Part shown: positions 55,075 to 64,000 of the stretch, in pieces
How the letters are laid out: each line of letters starts with the position of its first letter
Numbering within the stretch: position 1 is the stretch's first letter
NCBI GenBank assembly: GCA_963921935.1
Contig: OY998175.1
Location: 292,338,246 to 292,402,245 of the forward strand
Direction of reading: 5' to 3'
Length of the DNA stretch: 64,000 bases
DNA from: Galeruca laticollis
Lineage: Eukaryota; Arthropoda; Insecta; Coleoptera; Chrysomelidae
The notes under the pieces: model-generated
What the model was told of the DNA's origin: nothing
Databases searched by the model: none
The model's input: the letters and a program-made list of their open reading frames with translations, nothing else
Position numbers and translations under genes: made by a program

Positions 55075-55695
55075 TTACTGTCAATGTGTTATAAAGAGAC
55101 AAATACATTCAGTGTATTATTCTTTTTCGCTAACAGGATATCATAAAGTCGGAAACATGCAACTACTGTTTGTGTAAAGGCGGGGTGGGAGTATACTCCC
55201 ACCACGTGTAAAGGTATGTCTGGTAGGCACCGCCTTCGAGAGGCGTGCAAATACAGATGTGTAATGTGGACAGTTTAGTTTATTAATTGAGAAATAATAA
55301 GGTTGTACTAAACTGAATTAATGTACAAAGAAATAATTCAGTAGTAATAATCTAGTTCACTATATTAGTTCGGTTAGTATACGCTAATATGATTTGAACA
55401 ATAAATTAAAACCTACCTAGTAAGTATTTGAAATAAGTGACACTAAAAAATCACTGGAGAATAGCGTTGATTGATGACGTATATCAATCAACGGCGAAAA
55501 GCTAAAAAAATTACTTTCGTCGATATTGAGGGTGCAATTACTGAATATAAGCATAATAATTGTCATTAACATCGTAAGGAATAATGCATGGCAACAAATA
55601 CAGAGTCCACAAGCGACAATATGTTGTAAGAAAACAAATATATTCAGTGTATCACCGTTTTCTTTAACAGGGTATCATAACATGAGAAATAAGTC
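55075..55695. repeat. Direct repeat pair, AT-rich
   Basis: The segment 55088-55155 (GACAAATACATTCAGTGTAT ... AACAGGATATCATAA) recurs at about 55632-55685 (AACAAATATATTCAGTGTAT ... AACAGGGTATCATAA), roughly 80% similar by eye. Between them lies the perfect 20-bp palindrome GGTGGGAGTATACTCCCACC (55185-55204). The pair could be the remains of a solo element or LTR-like ends, but no further proof is visible. Confidence 0.5.
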
Positions 55696-56140
55696 GTATG
55701 CTAATATTTGTTTATAACTGTCTTCTAGTTACAAAAATATCTCAATATAAACCGCCTGTTTCCTACGCTCTTGATAAAACGATTTTGTTTACAGCTCTAA
55801 TTATTCTGTTTTTATCTATCCCCTCTCTTCATTTCCAATCCACACGTTATAATTGTAAGTGCGCTTAAAATTTTCCTTTTCAATTGTGAGAGAAATCAGT
55901 AACATTTAATTTCAACGTAAAACGATAAACGTCTCACGGCTAACGGGAAATTATAACGGTCACATTGCGTTACCAGTGTGCTAAACAAATACGATAGTGA
56001 GATAGACAATCAAACGTAAGCGTAAATAACTCTACCAGACGAATACGAATCACGCGTGCGCCTCTTGAGTATGTTCAACCGTACACTCCATACGTCACTA
56101 AACGTTTGTTTGCGAATGAGTAACGATATTTGGTAAATCT
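55205..56140. other. No recognisable gene
   Basis: AT-rich non-coding sequence holding the second direct-repeat copy described in the previous entry; nothing else assigned. Confidence 0.4.
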
Positions 56141-56146
56141 TATAAA

Positions 56147-57237
56147 ATGAGTATGCAAGTACACCATAAAGTTCAAATTGTAAATTGGTACTACCAGGGT
56201 CATTACCATCGAGAAATAGCAGAAAATTTGTTTATTGAGGCATTCGAAAATGCCCAACCAATTAGCAAAAAACAAGTGTGAGCGGTTATAAAAAATTTTG
56301 AAGAGCATGGATGTGTCAATCCTACTAAACATGGACCGCGTACACAAAATCGTCAAACCCAACCCGAAAAAGAAGAAATAGATATTTTAATGTGTGCCAG
56401 TGTGGAAAATAATACCCTACAATCTTCCACTCATTTAGCAAAGGATTTTGATGTTGATCCGAAAACGATTCGGACTGTATTAAAAAAAATGGTTATCGTA
56501 GTTTTAAATTGAAAAAGAGTCATGAAATTTTTCCAGACGATCAATTTCGTAGAATGGAATTTTGTGGAATAGTTATGGAAAGAATACAATTGGACGCAAA
56601 CTTTTCGAAAAATATTTTGTTCACAGATGAATCGACTTTTCGTATACACGGTGCACATAATTCATCCGTTATTCGATATTGGTCAAGAACAAATCTACAC
56701 AAACATTACAATTAGTAGAACTCAATATCCCCAAAAGTTAAATGTTTGGGCTGGAATATTAGGGGAACATTTAATTGGACCATTTTTTATTGACTGCAAT
56801 TTAACCGGACAAAAATATTTGGACATGCTGGAAAATCAAATTACTCCTGCCCTTATACAATTAGGTGTCAACTTCAATGATATCGGGTACCAACATTACA
56901 TAGTTATCGACTAGCAATAAATTTTTTAAATACACAATTTCCCAATCGGATAATCTCCACGAATGGTAACATTAGATGGCCTGCGAGATCTCCAGATCTG
57001 GCTCCCAGCGATTTCTTTTTCTGGGGTTATGTAAAATCGAGAATTTATGGATTCCAAGAAAACAGAGCCACTTCTCTAAATGAACTAAGGGAACATATTT
57101 TACAAATTTGTATGCAAATAATACGTGAAATGCTCATACGTGTTCGTCAAGAATTTTAAAACCGTCTCCGTTACTGTCTAGCTCAAAACGGGGGTTTATT
57201 CGAACATTTATTTGATTTAAGTTCATTGAAGAATTAA
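56147..57237 (+). pseudogene. Second mariner-family transposase (decayed)
   Basis: ATG at 56147 (MSMQVHHKVQIVNWYYQGHY), with an N-terminal helix-turn-helix region PISKKQV-stop-AVIKNFEEHGCVNP. After a shift near 56490 come the catalytic blocks LFTDESTFRIHG (first D), LNVWAGILGEHLIGPFF and, beyond a gap that removed the second D block, NIRWPARSPDLAPSDFFFWG (third D) with GYVKSRIYGF. It ends near 57237. TIRs were not found, so element limits are unknown. Similar in layout to the DD41D element at 32427 but clearly a different family. Confidence 0.75.
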
Positions 57238-57239
57238 GA

Positions 57240-58933
57240 AGTTTAATTTTTTAATTTATTACATATCAGAATATTACTTTTATTTAAAAATTGTAGGCAT
57301 TTTCATTAGAATTCGATTTTATTTTTATTATCGAAAACGTTTTTTAATTTGTACTGTGTGTATTTACACAGAGAATTCGTTCTAATTTGCATACAAACGA
57401 TGAAGATACGAAAAAATGTTTTACTAACATATTCGAACCACTGCAGATGTTCCGAGACCAATTTCACGTTGCCAAATCTGAAAAAAAGTAAATGTTTTAA
57501 CCGCTTTCAAACTGAAAACTAGAAAAATGTCCAGCATTACAATAAAATGTTCAACGAATAGATGGGATTAATTATATATTGATCTGTTACAACCTCTTGA
57601 ATTATCATAATTAAAAGATTCTTATAACTTGTTCTCATGTTATTACAATGCATTTTACAATTAATATAAATATACAATGAAAATTGGCAACACTGTTGTA
57701 CCTACCTTTCTAGTTATTAAAATTATTATTATCTTTATTATTTAATTTATTAAATGTTTCCAATAAATTTCCCAACCCGTTCATAAATTAAATTGGCCGA
57801 AAGTTTATTTGAAATTTTTACAAAATATCTCTCCTACTTTTTTAAAAAGGTATGGAAAGGTAAAACAGAAAAGTTGTCACTTAGAAATGACTTGAAGAGC
57901 TCCGCTTTCTTCTTTCTTCGTCGATAGTATATTCTTCTGGAATCAGCGCTCGATGCTGAAACACCAAATCATGAGTTCTTTATTCGACCGACTCGATAAA
58001 GTTCTTTTTCACGACCGCACGAATCCTACTGACTACGCCAATTATAACTTTTTAACTTTGAAAACTATTTTTAAGAACTTTATTTTTACAATATAATCAA
58101 AATTACAATTCATACTTTATAATTTTATACATGTATCTACTGTCTACTATCTCAATAAATTAACATCCACACTAAATCTGAACAAAATTTCTATATTTAT
58201 TAAAATATATGCTAACTCTGCATTTGTTATCTTGTTTACTGTAACATAATCTTATTGATGAATTATCGCATATGTCGTTTCCATTGGCTATTTATGTAGT
58301 TTGAAAATCACGTATTACATTTAAAAAAATGTATACCGGGTGCAATATTCAATATGAATCCCTAAATTAATTTTCCAAAGCCGGTGCTGGAATTTCTAAG
58401 CTTAGCTAATACCAGTCGATTGCTTGATAGTAGTGTACAATGTACCATGAAAAAATTAGAAAAATCAAATGAGCCGTGTAAACACTATGGCCAATTAAAT
58501 TATATGGTCAATTTTACAAATCACCCTGTAAACTGAGAGGAGTTGATACTTTTCATTAGCCATATGATATCCTCCCTGAGGGACTCTACGTATGGTAGAA
58601 GTATGTAAAGTTCCTTATGACTCACCCTGTATATCCTTATATAAGGTGAAAAAAAGTAGTTTATGAATTGAGCCACATATCTGAGACCAAAAAATAAATC
58701 AAACGAACCTTACTACAAATGCGCATAAAAAAAATACAGAAATACAAAAATGAGGGAATCTTTGCATTCCGTAAAATCCTTATCGAAACTGAGATCCTCC
58801 AATCTCCTCCCCCCAAATTTTTCTATACGTTACAATTGGATAATAGTTGTGGCACTATTAATTACACATATTTTTAATTCTTACTTTGTAATATTCCGAT
58901 TTTAACGAATAACAGTTTTTATTTTCCTTCCAG
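57240..58933. other. No recognisable gene; one possible MITE
   Basis: AT-rich. At 58332-58634 a roughly 300-bp segment has inverted ends TATACCGGGTG and CACCCTGTATA, typical of small Tc1/mariner MITEs, with TA present at both borders. Two further CACCCTGTA motifs occur inside. Otherwise empty. Confidence 0.45.
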
Positions 58934-58995
58934 GTGTGGCGCTATTCAAAATTGTGGAAGTTTATAAAGAAATCCAGGACAGGCAAATGAATATT
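58934..58995 (+). CDS. Orphan internal exon candidate of a host gene
   Basis: Bounded by a strong acceptor (TTTTATTTTCCTTCCAG, ending 58933) and a donor GTAAGT at 58996. The 62 nt are open in one frame as VALFKIVEVYKEIQDRQMNI, starting with two bases that complete a preceding codon and ending on a full codon. The amphipathic, charged peptide looks like conserved coding sequence and unlike the AT-rich flanks. I do not recognise the protein. No other exon of it is in the window. Confidence 0.4.
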
Positions 58996-59753
58996 GTAAG
59001 TATTGTTTTATTCTTATTTCTGGACGTATTCTATTCTGTAAGAGCACTCGAAACTGAATAAATCTTTATAACTTTCACCAGTACAAACTCATTTTGCCAT
59101 ATTGTTTTCCATTTATTGTAGATGTCATGACTTTGCTTGGTGGATGACATGAGTAATATTATTTTTACATTTTGTCGTAATTTGCTATATATTAAATTAT
59201 GACAACTCAATGTTATATTTCATTTATATTTGTTGCTTATATTCTATATAAGAATGCGCGGTTAACTTTGTTTAAACGAGGCATGGTTTCATGCTCACTT
59301 ACGTCAGCATGTGAGGTTAGTTATTATTTGTTCAACAATAATTAGGTTGACATTGTACTATATATACACTGATAATCACCAAGAGATATTAATCAATATA
59401 ATAGTAGATTAATCAAAATCTTCATATCATCATGTAACGATATTTAGTTTAATCAGTAATTCTTAGTTAAGATATTAATAGTTTACATAGTTAGTGAAAG
59501 TACGATAGTTCCAAAAAAGAAACATTTTCCCTTCATTCCACGACGACCCAATTTTTGTTTTTTACAAAATCACTCCATTTTGTTCTAATATTGTATAGAA
59601 ATCTTACGCAATTTTTTTTGTATATTCATCACAACATGACATCATTATTGATCTATTCAAAGCGTTGTAAACAATTAGGTTTGCCTTCATCGAGACTTTG
59701 ATATGATAGCCACTTTAGTAACACAGACTCAAGAAAACCCGCAAAGAACAATC

Positions 59754-60185
59754 GGCAGGTACTAAACTCGGTAGTACTAAGATTCGCAATAAAAAAAACC
59801 AATACGAGGACAAGACAGGGCAAGACACGAGGAGATTTCTGGAAGCCAGAGTGGTTCCTTTACTGATGATGATTTATATAAATTTATCATCTAAGTTTTC
59901 TTTTCTCCTTTCAAGATATTTACATCTCTCATTAATATTCAAAATGCTCAACTGTCATGATCGCTGGCAGGTACTAAACTCGGTAGTACTAAGCATAGGA
60001 ATAAAAACCAAAACCAGGATAAGACAAGTAATACAAAGTTACTTTTGAAAGAGCAAACTTGACAAAGACAAGACCCTGTTGCTTCAATAATGATTTATTC
60101 ATATCTATTATCAAAATTTTCTTTTCTTCTTCCAACATATTCACACTTTTCATTAATATTTAATATGTTCGATTGTCATAATCAC
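59754..60185. repeat. Tandem duplication of about 212 bp
   Basis: Two units beginning GGCAGGTACTAAACTCGGTA at 59754 and 59966; the first is 212 bp, the second about 220 bp before the next GGCTC at 60186. The units share GATAAG/GACAAGACA and TTATTAATATT blocks with moderate divergence. Possibly part of a minisatellite. Confidence 0.7.
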
Positions 60186-60800
60186 TGGCTCTTTTAATTG
60201 TTGCTCCAAACTCATGTAATGATCTTTTTCCTCCTTCTAGAACGATTTGCTTAGTAAAGTATACAGTTTAATGGACAAAATCTCTGAAATAATTACCCTC
60301 CTGTCTAACACGATGCCTGGATTCCAACAACGTTCAGTATTATTTCCCATTTATTGTGTTAACGAGATTATACCTCGTATATTCTGCCCATAATCAACTT
60401 TAGGTAATTGGCATTGTAATAGACGGTTAGTGTGAAAGGGAGTTATAACGAGGGGCTTGGGAAAAACGTGCTAATCCGGATGATGGCGCCAGTAAAAACG
60501 ATTAAAAAAATTGTAACACCATTAAAGTTTTGTGTTTGAAACAAAATTTACATATTTTGGTTTTTGTCACAAAATGTTTAGTTTGTGGCGTGTTCGGAAT
60601 CTCTTTGGTTCTTATTGTCTGTGAATATGAAAGGATACCTTGAACTTTATAATCAAGTTCAACAAAAAATGAATCTAAAATTCCAGGAAAAAGTATATAC
60701 GACATATATAGAATGAAATCTTTCCAGGAGGAGTATAAAATTTTATCAAAGTGCAGCATGAGGAATTTTCAATATAAAACAGGAAGTATATCTCAAACAA

Positions 60801-62091
60801 AGCCTCATGAGCCATTTTTTAAAACTCTTATTACGCATCCTACATACTAGGCTATATAAAAAATGTGAAGCAGCCAGTGGGTCCAGTCAGTTTGGATTTA
60901 AGAGTGGGTTTGGCACGAGAGAAGCTATATTTAGTTTACAAACACTGGTTCAGAACTGCCTCGACCAGAGAAAGGATGTATTCATGGTGTTCATTGACTA
61001 CGAGAAAGCGTTCGACAATGTAAAACACGACCTGTTGATAAGATACTTACAGGAATTAGGACTAGACAATAAGGATATCAGAATAACAGCTAGCTTGTAC
61101 TGGAAGAAATCTGCCGAAGTAAGGTTTCAAAATTTTAGAACCACCGAAGACGTTGTAATAAAGAAAGGGGTAAGGCAAGGAAGTATTCTCTCACCTATGC
61201 TATTTAACCTGTACGTAGAAAGAGCGTTTGCCGAGGTAATGTCAATGTGTACAATTGGTATAAAAGTAAATGGCATCCCAATTAATAATATTAGATACGC
61301 GGACGACACAGTAATCTTAGCGGACAACGCAAACGACCTTCAAGCACTTCTACATATGGTTCAAGAGAAAAGTGAGCACCTGGGCCTAAAAATTAACATA
61401 AATAAAACCAAGTTTATGGTGGTTAGCAAAAATAACATCCCCGCCACCCCTTTATACATAAACGGCATTCTAATAGAGGAAGTCACTAAATTTAAATACC
61501 TGGGCTACCTCGTTACCAACAAATGGGATCCAGAAGTCGAGATCAGAAGCAGAATTGAACAAGCCCGATCAACTTTCCTTAAACTTAAAAAATTCCTAAC
61601 AAATAATGATCTCAGCTTTCAACTCAGATACAGAATGGTTAAGTGCTATGTCTGGTCCGTCCTGTTGTATGGTGTCGAAGCCTGGACTCTTATCTTCGAT
61701 AAACAGATTGGAGGCATTTGAAATGTGGACTCTTAGAAGAATGTTTAGGATCCCTTGGACAGATCTGGTAAGAAATGAAGAAGTCCTTAGAAGAGCCGGT
61801 CTGACCAGCCGTGAACTATTCGACGCCATTAATAAGAGAAAGACTTCCTATCTGGGTCACATCCTGCGTGGTCCTCGTTACGAATTCCAACGTCTTATCC
61901 TCCAAGGAAAAATCGAAGGAAGAAGGGGAATAGGAAGAAAAAAACTTTCATGGCTCAGGAACATTCGACAATGGACAGGAATACACGACTTTATGTCTCT
62001 CCAAAATGCTGCTCTAAATAGAGAAATCTGACAGGATGTAAATAGACGGTCGCCTACGCAGGAATATGCTTGGCACTTTAAGAAGAAAAAG
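60801..62091 (+). mobile_element. 5'-truncated LINE with 13-bp target duplication
   Basis: ATATCTCAAACAA at 60788-60800 repeats exactly at 62092-62104. Between are the second half of a LINE RT (from 60807) and a short A-rich tail AGAAGAAAAAG. This is a textbook target-primed reverse transcription product: truncated at the 5' end, intact at the 3' end. The exact duplication and intact catalytic box suggest recent insertion. Confidence 0.85.
60807..62031 (+). pseudogene. LINE reverse transcriptase, C-terminal part
   Basis: Open from 60807 to 61721: FGFKSGFGTREAIFSLQTLV, VFMVFIDYEKAFDNVKHDLL, KKGVRQGSILSPMLFNLYVE, NNIRYADDTVILADNANDLQ (catalytic YADD kept) and KYLGYLVTNKWDPEVEIRSR. WSVLLYGVEAWTL follows. 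A 1-nt shift near 61715 leads to EAFEMWTLRRMFRIPWTDLV and GRRGIGRKKLSWLRNIRQW, ending at 62031. It is related to common insect endonuclease-RT LINEs, with the endonuclease lost by 5' truncation. Confidence 0.8.
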
Positions 62092-62117
62092 ATATCTCAA
62101 ACAACGTTAATCCACAA

Positions 62118-62560
62118 TATACAGTGCTTCTCAAAAGTCCACTACCCCTTTTTTATTTTGAACGGTTATACTTAGACTAATGAAAATGAACTATCGTATG
62201 CTTCTCTACTAGTGGTAACAGGAACAGGTGACGTAATCGGGTATCGGTGATATCACCAGGCAATTGAAACCAATAATATTGGATGGGACCTCATGACAAG
62301 TGACACCTCGTTTGAAAAGTATTTAGAATACCTATTCAATAATACTATTTTTTTGGATTCACGATGTTTTTGATGGTTAAAATAAATAAACACTAAAATT
62401 TGAGTTTTGCTTTCAATTAATAAATATTTAAGAACAAGTTCTTATAATCATTGTTCAAAATGTGCTCCATCTACTTTCTGGCAGTAAAACATCCTATTAT
62501 AAAACTCTTGTCAGACTCGATAGGAGCTGTAGTGTAAACTTTAGATTTAAGGTATCGCAC
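62118..62560 (-). pseudogene. Mariner-type relic (end fragment)
   Basis: ACAGTGCTTCTCAAAAGTCC (62120) resembles a mariner TIR. On the minus strand a short frame YCQKVDGAHFEQ lies near 62455-62490, the conserved C-terminal motif of mariner-family transposases (usually CxxxxGxHFE). The catalytic domain is missing, so this is an internally deleted copy. Ends not proven. Confidence 0.4.
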
Positions 62561-62599
62561 AGAAAAAAATCTAAATGTGTTATAGTACCGTCATTCATG

Positions 62600-63149
62600 G
62601 TGAAGTCGGAAGATTTTTGCAGTTTTTTGTAAATAAAAAGCACAATTTTTGAAAAAAAAATCCAAAAAAATAATTAAGAATTATCCATGTCTCCTCTGTC
62701 AAATTCCATAGTAAAATTAATGACATTTTTGTTCCCCCACCTTTTTTTATCTAGGTTAAGAGTGTCCGCCATCACCCCTATGTGTGGGGTAAAGGCGGAC
62801 GACCCTCTGTTAAGCATTAAAAATCGTCTTAGCCCCTAGTACGGCGTGTATTTGAACAATAATAATCAATATATCATGTTTATAATAAAATTTTATAAAT
62901 TTTATGGAAAAAAAACAAAAGAACATGCAAGTTAAAATATTTTATTCTTGAAAAACATAAAAAACACAAAATTTATATAAAAAAAATCCCAATGGCACAG
63001 GACCAATTGGACAGGCTTATTTCAGTAACATGTTTGCATAAAACCGAAAATAAAAAATTAGATACAAAAGTAATAGAGATGTACAAAAAACCAAAGTAAC
63101 ATTCTGGCATCAAATCAAAAACCAAAAAATTAAAAAAAATTCTGGTAAG
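62600..63149. other. No recognisable gene
   Basis: Poly-A/T rich sequence leading into the tandem repeat. Nothing supported. Confidence 0.45.
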
Positions 63150-63745
63150 TTTGTGAATTTTCTTAAATAAATGTTTTAATGTACGATTTAGAGAAAAATG
63201 TTGAATACAAAAGTTGTAGAACGTGTTAAGGTCTATAAAAAATCTCAGTAACTTTTTTGCGTCAAATGAAAAACAAAGGAAATACGATTTTTTTTTCAAC
63301 TTTGACAGGCCGCCATTTTGTTTTTACTGGGCCGATTTGGATCATTAACGAACTCGTCGAAGATTTTTGCCTAACCGATTTTGTAGCGAGTTTGGTTTCG
63401 ATCCGTCAAAAAATACGCCCTCTATCGTGCTTACAAATTCAGTTATAATTTGTGAATTTTCTTAAATAAATGTTTTAATGTACGATTTTGAGAAAAATGT
63501 TAAACATAAAAGTTGTAGAACGTGTTAAGGTCTATAAAAAAGCTTAGTAACTTTTTTGCGTCAAATGAAAAACAAAGGAAATACGATTTTTTTTCAACTT
63601 TGATAGGCCGCCATTTTGATTTTACTCGGCCGATTTGGCTCATTAACGAACTCGTCCAAGATTTTGGCCTAACCGATTTTTGTAGTGAGTTTGGTTCCGA
63701 TCCGTCAAAAAATACGCCTTCTATCGTGCTTGCAAATTCCGTTAT
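63150..63745. repeat. Tandem dimer of a 299-bp unit (satellite-like)
   Basis: TTTGTGAATTTTCTTAAATA begins at 63150 and again at 63449; the two units are about 95% alike by eye, including CCGCCATTTTG, GGCCGATTTGG and CGAACTCGTC. Upstream sequence (62955-63149) does not repeat the unit. The second unit ends near the (TA)n at 63751. Small frames in it are not conserved between units. Two copies could be the edge of a larger array or a simple duplication. Confidence 0.75.
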
Positions 63746-63746
63746 A

Positions 63747-63750
<4 letters not shown>

Positions 63751-63799
<49 letters not shown>
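63751..63799. repeat. (TA)n microsatellite
   Basis: Alternating TA with one TACA interruption at about 63777-63783, directly after the tandem dimer. Confidence 0.9.
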
Positions 63800-64000
63800 A
63801 CGTTTGGAACGGAGGGTGATTTTGGCATCTAGGAACACCAAGACGAAAAACTGCATTGAAATTTTTCCGAAGTCGCGTCATGCTACTCTCTACAATAGCC
63901 CTATTTCATTCTGAAATAAGACTAAAAACGTCAACCCTTATTTACTAATATAACAAACATAAATTCTGGAAAAAATATTAATTAGGTAATGCCTAATAAC

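Noticed and set aside
54881..55177. 98-codon plus-strand frame
   Set aside because: Antisense to gypsy-C gag, which has recognisable blocks on the minus strand.
55075..55695. Pair of LTRs for gypsy-C
   Set aside because: The repeats are only 60-70 bp, lack TG...CA ends and both lie on the same side of the element.

Overview
The window looks like a TE-dense arthropod nuclear contig, most likely an insect. It is AT-rich, has spliceosomal GT-AG introns of 56-63 nt, (TA)n microsatellites and almost no continuous host coding sequence. The transposon mix (Tc1/mariner DD41D type, pogo/Tigger, hAT, Crypton, Penelope, RTE, R1-like and other LINEs, BEL/Pao, several Ty3/gypsy) is typical of large beetle-like genomes. 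The order cannot be proved from this sequence alone.

Layout. 1-11.9 kb: one reverse-strand Ty3/gypsy element (gypsy-A) cut up by later insertions. A TA-flanked MITE sits in its 3' LTR. A hAT with an imperfect 8-bp target duplication sits in the end of pol. A pogo/Tigger element sits at a TA in integrase and itself carries a head-to-head Penelope dimer. 11.9-23.5 kb: more Penelope copies (including a 263-bp palindromic derivative), LINE tails, a long-TIR MITE and long stretches with no recognisable gene. 23.5-31.2 kb: a full-length but catalytically deleted RTE LINE inside a foldback element, a nearly intact second hAT with a palindromic target duplication, and another LINE. 31.8-36.4 kb: second copy of the MITE, a DD41D mariner-family element with about 270-bp TIRs, and a split THAP-like gene, one of two host-gene candidates. 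37.4-41.2 kb: gypsy-B gag-protease and an R1-like LINE tail. 41.2-47.7 kb: an intron-bearing DUF7869-type gene flanked by a repeated motif near 21 bp, probably a transposon, then a 5'-truncated BEL/Pao element with a 3' LTR. 50.3-55.1 kb: gypsy-C, split by a Crypton tyrosine-recombinase element and a Penelope-derived palindrome. 56.1-64 kb: a decayed mariner, an orphan 62-bp exon, two tandem-duplicated segments, a 5'-truncated LINE with a 13-bp target duplication, and a satellite-like dimer.

Almost every open frame is transposon-derived and broken by at least one stop, frameshift or deletion. What the window offers is a stratigraphy of transposition. Target duplications, TIRs and interrupted frames let the order of insertion be read directly. 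The most unusual signals are the Penelope family (12-bp target duplications, inverted dimers, short palindromic progeny with one conserved single-sided tail), the DUF7869 element with its repeated motif, and the intron-containing Crypton.
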